From assembly GCF_024362695.1 (NCBI RefSeq), contig NC_065420.1, positions 4,248,501-4,312,500 of the forward strand: DNA of 64,000 nucleotides. Direction: 5' to 3'. The position numbers and the translations under genes are program-made. Origin of the DNA: Pectinophora gossypiella. Lineage: Eukaryota; Arthropoda; Insecta; Lepidoptera; Gelechiidae. Below, piece after piece: positions 12,801 to 21,936 of this stretch. The notes below the pieces were generated by a model. It worked only from the letters and a program-made list of their open reading frames with translations. It was not told the origin of the DNA and did no database searches. How positions within the stretch are numbered: position 1 is the stretch's first letter; each line of letters opens with the position of its first letter.

Positions 12801-15800
12801 AAATTAACTGGGGTTAGATAATTTTTATTGTTATTATAAACGCGAGGAAATATCCTTGCCGAGCTGCTTATATATACAGCCATACATACATACGACTCTC
12901 GCATTTAATCCGTAATGAGGTGGGCAGAGCCACAACACATCGCCTGATCCCGAGACCACGATCAATCGTGTGCGCATGATCAAGGCGTGACTTTAACAAA
13001 GGGAACTATGCCCATACAGCCATGTCTTATGTATTTTTTTTCTTGATGATGATTAATGAAATTATGAAAGGTGATGACGGTTAATGATGAAACCTAAGCC
13101 CCCACCCTCGGAGCAGACTCCTACTCTGAAGCCCAAACGAATTAAAAGTCATAAACATTCGAGTTATAAAGCGGCTTGTTGGCACGAAGCGAAAATAGAT
13201 AGGTACACTTTGTTTATTGAATATTCCGATATAATAACACTATCGCGAATGTTTCCCGACTAACTTACTGCGATCATTAACCACAAAACACCAATTCGTA
13301 TTAATTATTTAGATTATTCAATGATGAAAGCAACCGTCCCGTTCCCGCCAAAAAGTCCGTGGCCATAAACAACATTTTTAATACATACATAGTTTTAAGT
13401 TTACGCGGTTATTATCATAACTAAAGCACATAATAACGGGTTCTTACTGCGTAAGAACATAATAATAATAATAAATCAATAATATCGGGAGTCTCATATC
13501 CCCATTTAAACGCGGTAAGAACCCGTTATTATGTGCTTTAATTATTTTTAATACATGTCAACACGTAAATTTCAGTGTCCAAAAACAAATCGAAAAATTT
13601 TGTATTTTAAGGGGCTGAGGGGTGTGAGGTCTCGCACCATCAAATTTTTTGCTAGGGTCGCCACCGAGAGAACCCTAATAAAATACGCATGTATTTTTGT
13701 TGTGTCAGGTATCTCATTACCTAATGGCGGGCCAAGTGAAGAGTGTGAAGCCGTGTCTGAAGCAGCTCCAGCAGAGCATCCAGACCATCATGGCGCCCAC
13801 GTGGCCCGATGACGATGGTACGTATAAAATAACACCCGTCTTTTTATTCTAATTATTTATATAGAATTCCTGGTATATTTATTTTATCCTCCACCTTTCT
13901 AATCCTTTTTCCAAATTCCGTTCCTTGTTTTTTTCCTACGAATCCGTTTCCCTATCTTTGTCTCTGGCAAATGCGCAAGCCGCGCAAAGCCAAAACCTAA
14001 GAAAAAAAAATAAACACCCGTCTAGTGTCACTTTTGACAGTTAGCACAAATAGCGACATCTAGTTACACGGCGAAAGCGAAGTAATAATGTGCTACCATA
14101 CCTACTCATACCCATGGTATAAGAAAACCAGCGGGCCTAGCACCGAAAGCACGCGACTCTTTCTCGCCGCGACAGAGGCCCTTTCCTTTTCGACGGATAA
14201 GAAAATGACGGGTATTACTCAAAATAAAATTAGGAGGTGTCTGCAGGAATCGGGGCCATTATTTTCCTATTATGTTCTTGTGCAATAATGTTATAATCGT
14301 GTGTGCAGCGGTGTGCGGCAGCGAGTCATTCGTGTGGCTCTCGCGGCAACAGCTGTACGTGCTGGTGTACCTGGTGACGGTGATGCACTCGGCGCAGGCC
14401 GGATACATGGACAAGGCGCACAAGTACACCGAGAAGGCGCTCGCGCAGATTGATAAGCTGTGTTGTGAGTATACTAGTGTGGGGACACAGTTCCGAGAAA
14501 TACGAATAATGCAGTTTCAGCACCTTTGCCTTGTTACGGGATTCTCCGCCTCGCGCTCCCTCCACACGCCCGATTAGTTATAACCTAGTATTAATGTGTT
14601 TCATTCATTCATTTATTTATTTGCATCATGTACATTATAAATTGAGGAGCTCGGTGGCGCAGCGGTTAACGCGCTCGGTCTGCGATTGTTGAAGTAAAGC
14701 AACTTTCGCAAAGGCCGGTCATAGGATGGGTGACCACAAAAAAAAAAGAAGCTTTCATCTCGAGCGCCTCCGTGCTTCGGAAGGCACGTTAAGCCGTTGG
14801 TCCCGGTTGCATTAACAGTCGTTAATAACCATCAATCCGCACTGGGCCCGCGTGATGGTTTAAGGCCCGTTCTCCCTATCCATCCATAGGGAAGGCCCGT
14901 GCCCCAGCAGTGGGGACGGTAATGGGCTGTTGATGATGATTGATGACATTATAAAAAGGTCTTAAAGTTAATAGTATTAGTACATAACCCTAATAGGGCA
15001 TCGCAAATTGACATCGTAATTGTAAAAGTATTCATAACAAAAAAAGAGAGAAATGTCATATATGTATGTGTTTGCTAATGTAAAGACCACAATAAAGTTT
15101 TAATAGACGTAGTTCAGTGAATCAAGTATCTTATTTATCGTCGCCCAAGTACCAAGAACATCCGAACACTAGCATAAAATAAGGAATCTTCTTATCGTGT
15201 GGGTTGTGTGGTGGAATACCAATCCCATCAACCCTGGTGCCCTGAATCACATTTAATGAAGCATAACATCATCAGGGGGGTTAAAAACGCCACATCGAAG
15301 GAATTTGTCTAGAAAAAGCAATATTGCAATTTGACATTTGCGCATATAAAAGTAAGTGCGCAATGCACAAAAATGTCAAATAGCAATATTGCTTTTTTAG
15401 ATGAATTGCTTCGGTGTGGTAATTTTAACCCGCCAGCTTTAACTTTTTTAGGCATACAAATGGGTAACTCCAGGGAGATATTAACTTGTATAAACATAGC
15501 GTGGTTTTATAACACAACTAGCAGTTTGCAGTGTCGCGTCCTTTTGGTTTTAAAAGGTGTTTTATAATGCGCGTTTGTGGGCAGCGAGCGCGGAGGAGAG
15601 CCGCGGCGCGGTGGTGCCGGCGGCGGGCGGCGCGGCGCTGGGCCCCGCGTCCCGCAGCGGCGCGGCGCTGGCGTGGCGCCTGCGCATGGCGCTGGTGGAG
15701 CACGCGGCGCTGTGCCGCCTCGTGGCCGGCGGCAAGGCGCACGCGCTGCACGAGATCGCGCGCGCCGCGCACCTGCTGCACTCCGCGCCCACGCGTCAGT

Positions 15801-18800
15801 ATACACCGGCACTACCACCACCTGCCGCTGGGACCGTCCAGACCTTGATTCAGAGTTGATATCAAGTGGAATATCCTGTCGGAAAATTCATGACAAATTA
15901 TGATTTTTTTTTAAATTATTTTCAGTTCCATACAGTTGCGACAGAAAATTTCACTTGGTATTAACTCAGAATCATGGTCTGAATCATCCCTCAAAGTTTT
16001 CGTTACGATGTCACAAACACTCTGTGTAATATATGTGTGTGTGGTTGCAGCGGGGTGTGCAGCAGCCCACACGCCGCAGTTGCACTGTCTTCTGGGCCTG
16101 TACGCTATGTCCATGAACTGCATGGAGGCCGCCGAGGCGCAGTTCCACACCGCCATACACGTACGTTCTCTCTCTCTCTCTATTTAAGAGCTGCACTCTT
16201 GTCGGTGAAATAATCGCCATTCCTCTCTTCTTCCCGCCAAAACCTTCACCTCCCGATACGACACGACCTGCACCTTCTCTTTTATTTGTTTCATAAATGT
16301 TATCCTAGGTCTACCCCTTCCTCTCTTCCCCTCAATTTTTCCTTCTATAATGTTTGTTATAAATGAATCGTGTCGTATCAGGTGGCCAATCATATTTTCT
16401 CTCCGGTTCTCTATAGTCTTCAATATGATTCTCTTTTCTTCAACTCTTTCCAGCACCTTTTCATTTGACACGTACGTTGCATTTGGATAATAAACTAACT
16501 GCCTATATACGATTACACGGTAGCAGAACGAACAGATTTACTTCCACATTTATAATATTATTGCTGTGGGTGGACTAAAGCAAGAACAGTAACGGCCTCC
16601 GTGGTCCAATGGTTGAGCGTTGTGCGCACAGTCCGGAGGTCCCGGGTTCGGATCTCGGTAGGGACAAGTCACAAAAATCACTTCATGATCCCTAGTTTGG
16701 TTAGGACATTACAGGCTGATCACCTGTCCGAAAGTAAGACAATCCGTGCGTCGGAAGGCACGTTAAGCCGTTGGTCCCGGTTACTATTTACTGATGTAAG
16801 TACGTAGTCGTTATATGAGTCATGTCAGGGGCCTTTGCGGTCTCAATAGTAACCCTGACACCAGTGTTGATGAGGTTGGTAATCCATCTCACAACCCACA
16901 CGATAGTAGTACAATTCCGATCCAGTGGATGCGTAACTTTGCGCCTCATTTACTGTCAGGTGAGATTGTGGTCTAACGCAAGCGTCATCATCTCCATAGC
17001 ATTATTCCGTTTTTCACAGGGTCCGCTTACCTAACCTGAAGATTTGACAGGTCCGACATTTCAGCGACCGCCTGTCTGACTTTCCAACCCGCGAAGGAAA
17101 AACCAGCCCAATACATCTTATTTATGAAGTTAATAATGAAAAATGTAATAATAACTGCGACATTTTGTCACGGTTCTCTATGACGTCACAGGTTGCTTTT
17201 TCATACAAATTCCATAGTAATTTCGTGTTTTGAGCGCTTATCGCTATCGACCCCCTAGGGTCGATTAATTCTTTCAAATATTTTTCCACTCAGACGACGC
17301 CCTGAGCCGAGGTTCGCGCCCAACTGGGCACCCTCAGGCCTGTTGTCTTAAACGTTGTATCGGGTGAGAGCCATCAGCGCTCTCCATTTGTCCGGCCAAG
17401 TAGTTAATGCCATCTGCGGCAAATCTACAATAAGTCACGTCAAAAAAAAATATGTTTTGACATTTAGTATAAAGTAACTGATTTGACTAGTTGGAATCTA
17501 GCCTATTAGGCGGATGATACGTTCGTTATGTAGAAATTGACGATTCAAAGTGTAACTATGTTACCTACTCAACAAAGATATTTTTGAATTTCAATTGTTG
17601 TTTTCAGATGTCACAAGAAAGAGATTTATGGATGTTTGCTAAGTTGAACCTGGCTATCGTATACCTACGGGGACGGAGAGACAATGACTTAGCACAACTA
17701 ATGGAACAAGTAAGTAATAATAATAATACTTACTATTTAATAATGTAATGTCTACACATATTGAAGTATTAGATCGCAAGTTGCGAATTAATGTTTGAAA
17801 ACATCATGAGAAAACCCACTGACAGGGATTGTCACTTATCTAAGTTTATCTAACAAGATGGACCATTATATGGGCATATTAAAAGTGTATATTAAGTAAG
17901 TTATCTTCTGATTATTTGTGGTGTGGTGTGTGCATATGCATGTGAGTGCGTGAATGAGTGCGTGCATGCGTTCGTGCGTGCGTGCGTTCGTGCGTGCATT
18001 CTTGCGTGCGTGCGTGCATGCGAGCGTGCGTGCGTGCGTTCGTGCGTGCATTCTTGCGTGCGTGCGTGCATGCGAGCGTGCGTGCGTGCGTATGTGTGGG
18101 TGTGGTATGACAAGGATATCCCAGACGTCTCCGCCGACAGCGACACCCCGTAGTGTTAGCCAGAGCATTTGCATAGAAAGAAAAAGAAAGCAAGAAAATA
18201 TTTATTCGGCAAAAAATACATAATTGCATATTGTTAAGTGGTAGTTAGTAATTAACAATAGAATTATAAGTAATGCCGAAACGGTTGCAGTTCAGCAAAT
18301 GCCATAGCCTAGCTGTAGCTAGATAGATTATGGCGCTGATTTTCAACTGCAGCCGATTTATCCTCAAAATCAATTAACCAAAAACTCCTAAGTCTAAGCA
18401 CATTTGTTCTTAAGATGAATTAGGTATATACGAAACTAAAAAGATTAAGCAAATAAAAAAGAATAATTAACATGACATTAGCCTACGTTTCCATTGACGC
18501 GGAGCTGTGCGGAGATGTGCGGATTTGACCAATCACAGCGTTCGAGAGAGCGAAAGACGAAGACGTTCTGTCACTCTCTCCCTCACGGTGATCAATCGAT
18601 TCCTGCACATCTCCGCTCTTCTCCGCCAAGCTCCGCGTCAATGGAAACGCAGCCTAAGCTCACGACTATATCCCAATTGTCTCCCAACCCGCACCTCACC
18701 TAGCTTACTGTTGGACAAAAAAAAACATTTTAAATGTATGTGTATTAACTAATATGTGGTGTACGTTGCAGGTGAGGCCGGAAGCGTTGCCGGCGTACGC

Positions 18801-19865
18801 GCACGGTCTCCGCGCCGCCTCCTACTACGTGCTGGGACTACAAGCGTTCTTCCAGGCGCGGTATAATGAGGCCAAGTACGTCGTTTATTTTTTTTATTTA
18901 TTTATTCACAAAGTGGTATTATAATATTTACATAACAATAGTCTCGACGTTTCGTAAAAAGTATCTCATTTGACTAGGTTGTCAAGTAGCCTATTATAAG
19001 AAAAAAGGTTTTGTTCAGTGAACAATCTCCTTCCTACAATAGGGAATCCTCTTCCTGCAATCTTGTGTGCCGGTGTTCTTATTTATATTTTTCTCCAGGC
19101 GCTACCTCCGCGAGACCCTCAAGATGGCGAACGCGGAGGACCTGAACCGGCTGACGTCGTGCTCGCTGGTGCTGCTGGGGCACATCTTCCTGTCCATCAA
19201 CAACTCGCGAGAGTCCATGAACATGGTGACGCCGGCCATGCAGCTCGCCAGCAAGATCCCCGACGTGCACGTGCAGCTCTGGGCCTCCGCCATATTAAAA
19301 GGTATAAATCGGCGCCGACATAATATCGTTGTCACACCCATAATACCCCTACCATACGGACAACTAGACGTCAGCAGACGTATTGTGGATATACACGTAG
19401 TGAGAAGCTGAAGTAGTGTTAGTTGGATGAGACATTGAAGAAAAAAAAATACCTAGATTGAAATTAACTTGAACTTAACTCAAATAATACATCAACAAAA
19501 CAATCAAAAAGAATACTAAATTATTACTTTGCGACTTTACGTATTTTATTATAAGCCCTACGCCATCTAGTGTGAAATTATTATGAACTAATTAAATTTG
19601 GGGTAACAAGAAACTGAACTTACGGTTGCCATGGTTACGCATACATTGACGTATTTATCTCATTGATCCTTCTCCCTCAGACTTGTACCGGCTGGCGGGC
19701 GACACGGAGCGCGAGAACGAGGCATACCAGATGCACTGCAACTTCTCAGCGGCGCTGCTCAAGGACCACTTCCAGGCCACGCAGCTGCCGCAGCACGCGC
19801 TGCTGCACTGGACGGCCGGCGCGCCGCCCGCGCTGCCGCCGCCGCCTGCGCCCGCGCACTCCTAG
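6845..19865 (+). CDS. MAU2: MAU2 chromatid cohesion factor (Scc4 homolog)
   Basis: Twelve exons: 6845-7069, 7252-7431, 10224-10346, 11872-12000, 13709-13817, 14309-14464, 15585-15794, 16051-16160, 17608-17709, 18772-18875, 19099-19301 and 19681-19865. All introns are GT-AG, phases agree, and the joined frame is 611 residues, matching the family's usual length of about 610-620. Recognisable family strings include YWHCRLIFQLA, KVFFLVLQ, AGQVKSVKPCLKQLQQ, VLVYLVTVMHS, AEAQFHTAIH and MANAEDLNRLTSCSLVLLGH. The protein is a TPR-like superhelix that wraps the N terminus of NIPBL/Nipped-B (Scc2) and loads cohesin onto chromatin in the nucleus. Exon 7 is extremely GC-rich and encodes an Ala/Gly-rich insert of about 25 residues absent from vertebrates. 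The acceptor of exon 8 could alternatively be 10-12 bases further in. The C terminus is Pro-rich (APPALPPPPAPAHS). Start ATG has a good context (AAAATGG). Introns are full of mobile elements, one of them placed on the exon 8 donor. Confidence 0.96.
7983..8018. repeat. (AC)n / (ATAC)n microsatellite
   Basis: A short run of AC dinucleotides followed by ATAC units in MAU2 intron 2. Simple repeat with no further content. Confidence 0.8.
8030..8215 (-). repeat. MITE family A copy in MAU2 intron 2
   Basis: Read on the minus strand it starts near TTCCAACTAGTCAAACCAGT and continues with ATTTTTATGAAAAAGCAC and TGACATCATAG, the family's landmarks. The distal end is degraded. Better copies are at 32242, 41416 and 46365. 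Confidence 0.7.
8444..9882. mobile_element. Large foldback element with ~480-bp inverted arms
   Basis: The left arm (about 8445-8925) and right arm (about 9385-9881) are inverted copies of each other with only scattered differences. Ends read GTGTGCGTCAAGCTAGCGGC and its complement; AACTT directly flanks both sides (8439-8443 and 9883-9887), a likely 5-bp target duplication. Each arm holds three GCTAGCTTGACG sites (one inverted) and about seven A-rich boxes ending in AGTAC followed by a pyrimidine. The 460-bp middle has one 76-codon frame (8920-9150) with no recognisable motif, so this is a non-autonomous element. It lies wholly within MAU2 intron 2. Confidence 0.9.
9900..10036 (+). repeat. 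SINE tail (family S2)
   Basis: Contains TAAATAAGTAGTTGTTA, ATGTCAGTGGCCTTTAGCGG, GTTGATGAGGTTGGTAATTC and CACAACCCACAAGATAGAAG, the 3' half of the SINE seen complete at 16593-16912. The tRNA-like head is missing, so it is 5'-truncated. Confidence 0.7.
10050..10088. repeat. Perfect 16-bp inverted repeat with 7-base loop
   Basis: ACACCCATTGGGAATA at 10050-10065 faces its exact complement at 10073-10088. It directly follows the SINE tail in MAU2 intron 2. It may be a small cruciform-prone palindrome or a remnant of a MITE. Confidence 0.8.
10499..10800. repeat. Foldback family E copy in MAU2 intron 3
   Basis: The left arm begins AGGGTGTTAGCGACATCGTA, the right arm carries AAAATTCCACTTGATAT and TCAGAATCATGGTCTGAATC in inverse orientation. 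The left arm contains an internal duplication of the TATCAAGTGGA region around an extra 50 bases. Other copies are at 15840, 57910, 58180 and 61468. Confidence 0.7.
10945..11500 (-). mobile_element. LINE 3'-end fragments in MAU2 intron 3
   Basis: Two adjacent pieces (about 10945-11110 and 11296-11495) match the coding end and 3' end of the LINE family at 16168-16467 and 56598-56850: both contain GAGC(T/C)(G/A)C-type ends, CTTGTCGGTG and the codons for an RGRPR-like motif on the minus strand. Between them lies a short CCCACTGCTGGGCAAAGGCC fragment of an RTE 3' end. All are truncated and non-coding. Confidence 0.6.
11543..11831 (+). mobile_element. SINE family S1 (tRNA/5S-like chimeric head)
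   Basis: Begins GAGGAGCTCGGTGGCGCAGC, with a perfect tRNA A box (TGGCGCAGCGG), then GAAGTTAAGCAAC and GGATGGGTGACC, which resemble the internal promoter of 5S rRNA rather than a tRNA B box. The middle has the shared core GGCACGTTAAGCCGTTGG and the end is a TGATGATAATGA tail. ATTCTTGA flanks both sides (11535-11542, 11832-11839). Second copy at 14642-14945. Confidence 0.85.
12270..12638. mobile_element. MITE family F in MAU2 intron 4
   Basis: About 370 bp with ends TGGTGCTGATTCC and GGAATCGGGGCCA, which are imperfect inverted repeats, and inner inverted blocks around CCGCCGAAAAAGAAAGGGAC. A full second copy is at 53972-54349 and a right-end piece at 14185-14262. No coding capacity. Confidence 0.8.
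12995..13370 (-). mobile_element. Retroposon family G copy in MAU2 intron 4
   Basis: Shares AAAGGGAACTATGCCCATAC, CCTAAGCCCCCACCCTCGGA and GACACTTTGTTTATTGAATA-like blocks with the copy at 33282-33690 that has clear target duplications and a poly-T (poly-A on minus) edge. This copy lacks an obvious A tail. No protein is encoded. Confidence 0.75.
13389..13543. mobile_element. Hairpin element family D in MAU2 intron 4
   Basis: Starts AGTTTTAAGTTTACGCGG and ends GTGCTTTAATT, with a long palindrome in between (ATAATAACGGGTTCTTAC against GTAAGAACCCGTTATTAT). ATTTTTAATACAT is found on both sides (left copy at about 13374-13386, right copy from 13543), an unusually long target duplication also seen at the 49.2-kb and 62.2-kb copies. 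Confidence 0.75.
14185..14262. repeat. MITE family F, right-end fragment
   Basis: Contains CCTTTTCGACGGATAAGAAA and ends CAGGAATCGGGGCCA, as in the full F copies. It lies just upstream of MAU2 exon 6. Confidence 0.7.
14642..14945 (+). mobile_element. SINE family S1, second copy
   Basis: Same structure as the 11.5-kb copy, differing by scattered substitutions. ACATTATAAA occurs directly at both edges (14632-14641 and 14946-14955), a 10-bp target duplication, and the 3' end is a TGATGATGATTGATG tail. Inserted in MAU2 intron 6. Confidence 0.88.
15268..15432. repeat. Hairpin family C copy in MAU2 intron 6
   Basis: Inverted arms built from GAAAAAGCAATATTGCAATT and its complement around TGACATTTGCGC and GTAAGTGCGCAATGC. 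Copies at 37185, 44308, 53168 and 54840. Likely a foldback MITE. Confidence 0.75.
15840..16030. repeat. Foldback family E filling MAU2 intron 7
   Basis: The intron between exons 7 and 8 is only 256 bases (15795-16050). About 190 of them are this element: left arm with TTGATTCAGAGTTGATATC, right arm ending TTTTCGTTACGATGTCACAA. The remaining bases are essentially the donor side and the acceptor with its TG-rich tract. Confidence 0.8.
16168..16467 (-). pseudogene. 5'-truncated LINE at the MAU2 exon 8 donor
   Basis: On the minus strand a 95-codon frame (16471-16184) ends with a reverse-transcriptase C-terminal region: RIILKTIENRRENMIGHLIR, then the diagnostic RGRGRPR string and RREEWRLF. The 3' end lies toward 16182 and passes into a (GA)n tail on the minus strand. 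ACACGTACGTT flanks it on both sides (16157-16167 and 16468-16478), an 11-bp target duplication that contains the splice donor. Only the 3' end of the LINE is present. The same family left fragments at 10.9-11.5 kb and 56.6 kb. Confidence 0.88.
16593..16912 (+). mobile_element. SINE family S2, near full length
   Basis: The head GGCCTCCGTGGTCCAATGG contains a tRNA A box and GGGTTCGGATCTC a B box for RNA polymerase III. Then come the shared core GGCACGTTAAGCCGTTGG and the S2 tail ending CACAACCCACACGATAG. Preceded by about 75 bases also found before the S2 head at 57101. Confidence 0.85.
16980..17108 (-). repeat. SINE family S4 tail
   Basis: Contains TTTTTCACAGGGTCCGCTTA, GATTTGACAGGTCCG and CCAACCCGCGAAGG, matching the tail of the full S4 SINE at 28195-28528 (minus strand). 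Truncated. Confidence 0.65.
17160..17490 (-). mobile_element. MITE family A interrupted by a retroposon
   Basis: Outer parts are family A (GACGTCACAGGTTGCTTTTT; TAACTGATTTGACTAGTTGG). From 17234 to 17452 a 219-bp sequence is inserted, flanked by TGTTTTGA on both sides (17226-17233 and 17453-17460) and ending in an A tract. Pieces of the inserted sequence (ATGCCATCTGCGGCAAATC) recur at 44600-44670 and 53440-53510. Confidence 0.8.
17930..18112. repeat. TGCG-rich minisatellite with a 52-bp period
   Basis: Built of GTGC/GCGT tetramers with interspersed TTCG, ATTCTT and GAGC variants. The block beginning GCGTTCGTGCGTGCATTC at 17984 is repeated at 18036, 52 bases later. The many Cys/His-rich or Ala/Arg-rich frames it creates are not genes. 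Confidence 0.85.
18479..18658. mobile_element. Palindromic MITE in MAU2 intron 9
   Basis: Ends ACGTTTCCATTGACGCGGAG and its complement, with inner matching GGAGATGTGC. About 175 bp. Edges carry TTA on the left and TAA on the right, compatible with a PIF/Harbinger-type target but not decisive. Confidence 0.7.
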
Positions 19866-20111
19866 GCGCGCCGCCCGCCCTGGCCGCACCGCCCGCCCGG
19901 TCGCGCTGGGCGTATCGCCCGCCCGACAGCGCTGAGCGCATCACCCACAAACGTCGTCCGCTTGCGCTGGGCGCAAACTGGGTGCAAGCCCTGGGCGCAC
20001 CGCCAGCTCTTGGCGCGTCGCCCGTTCGTCGGCACTGGGCGCACAGCCCGCCCACCCGCGCTGGGTGACCGGCCGTCCGCGCTAGGCGCACCGCCTGCGC
20101 TGCTGCACTAA
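19866..20111 (+). other. GC-rich degenerate repeat behind the MAU2 stop, open in frame
   Basis: After the TAG stop (19863-19865) the same frame stays open for 81 sense codons to a TAA at 20109-20111. The DNA is a degenerate repeat of units like CGCGCTGGGCGCACCGCC. The frame may be open only because the DNA is GC-rich; a readthrough extension is possible but unproven. Confidence 0.5.
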
Positions 20112-21936
20112 ACGGTGGTAAATACTGATTAAAAAAGTGATTTAAAGTGACAGAACTTGACAGTTGTACTGAATAGCTAAGTCTTCAATCTGTGGCCACG
20201 CAAAATTCACACGGATTAGACTCTATAACACAGACATTTGTAGACACGCAACGCAATTGTGACGGTGTCACAGTGTGAACGCGACTAACGATGTGATTCG
20301 TCGGCGAAATGGTGACTTAAAACGGTAAAAGTATTATAATAACAGACGAGAGTGTTTTTGTCCTACATTCGATTCTTATCCGATCCGAATTCGAGAGTGT
20401 AGTGCTTTACCATATATATATTCAATCTACGGCCACTTCGGATCCGTCATTTGATGGACTCGGATCGGATAAGAACCGGAGAAAATGCCTTTACAAAGTG
20501 TCTCCACCACATACACAACCGAATTGAGTGAAACTAGTGGAGTTATCAATACAACAATTCCCAGAACTACTCAAGGCACACTTCCACAGACAGGGCGGCT
20601 CAGATATTACAGTACATTACAGTCTAGGTAAAACATATTTTAGTGTAATCTGCGACGATAAGTTGAACAATGACGTTGAATGCGCAGTGATAAATTATAG
20701 AGTCAGCAGTACGTAACTATGACAACCAGAGGCGCTACCTGCGTGACATGATATATGAAGACGCAAGTGTGTTCAATCCTATGACAACCCGCCATTGCTA
20801 GCTCTTTGATGACGTAAGTGTTACCACTGTGTTACCATTGAATTGGTATCTCCAACAGACCAAGGACGTAAATTTTATTGTTGAAAATTCAGTTAATTAG
20901 TGACTAATGTATTTAATTACTATTATTTGTCACATATGTAAATATCATTAATACTGTAAGTAAATCTTTTACAAAAAGTTCAAAATTTCCTTGTGAAGTA
21001 AATTTTAAAAACATTGGTCGTGGGTAGTTTATTTTTTACGAAACGGCAACGCAGGGTGGGATGACGTCAGCTGGGGTAACCTTGAAATGTTAGCTGTTAC
21101 TGTTGAGCATACTTGGTTTTCTTATACCATGCTGGGTGAGACGTCCGCCATTTTTGTTTACGTCAGCCATTTTTCTTCATATATGCAGCAGATCGTACAC
21201 TGAGCTGTAAGGTATGACGTAAGCACGCTTGCTTTAGTGACGTCATGGGCCGGATATTCGTAACGGGGCTACACTCGTGCTTCCTTCCTATGCTTTGTCT
21301 GACAGGAGATGCATTGATATCTTAACCTTTTGACCGTACATAAAAGACGTTAATTATGCATTCGGTTACATGGATTACACAAACTATCTGTTAAAACATT
21401 AACAAAAAATATGAGGACACATATCTCCAACATGGGAAAATACTTTTCTGTTAGCTTACCAAATAAGTTTCCAATAGTCAAGAAACCTCACTGTTATAAT
21501 GCAAACATAACATTCACTAAGAAAAGTACAAGCCGAATGTTGGGGAAACGGCCTAACTAGCTGTTCTTTATGCATTGTTTTGGGTTTACGCGGTTATTAT
21601 CCCTGATTTAAACGGGCTAATAACCCGTTATTATGTGTTTTAACCTCTCATATGCCGAGATACCAGACACAATAGATTTTACATTGTGTCTGGTCGAGAT
21701 CCGCGTTCCGGCGTTCGAAAGATTAATTACTTAGCTGTCCTTTATTAGATTCATTATTGTACACATAAAAAAATATAAAGAAACAAAGGAAGGGGTAACA
21801 AAATGTGGATTTTAAAAGTAAAAGACACTTGTCACTAGTGACTTAAACTGCTGCAGTGATAGAGAACTATAAACATTGTGAACGTCTTGATGATTCGGAA
21901 TAATAAGTGTGTGCGTGTTCGTTCTTTTCGTGCGAT
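20112..21936. other. MAU2 3' flank, no gene seen
   Basis: Probably starts with the MAU2 3' untranslated region. Short frames (for example 20528-20716) have no family resemblance. A shortened hairpin family D copy lies at 21577-21640. I see no exon. Confidence 0.5.
21577..21640. repeat. Hairpin family D, shortened copy
   Basis: GGGTTTACGCGGTTATTATC followed by TAACCCGTTATTATGTG keeps the head and the last arm of family D but lacks the central palindrome. Confidence 0.65.

Noticed and set aside
15507..15903. Several long overlapping open frames on both strands
   Set aside because: They are other-frame readings of the GC-rich MAU2 exon 7, which lacks stop codons by composition.
17866..18229. 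Cys- or His/Arg-rich open frames
   Set aside because: Produced by the TGCG minisatellite; no start context or conservation expected.
20528..20716. Small coding gene behind MAU2
   Set aside because: No recognisable motif, no splice signals and no supporting context.
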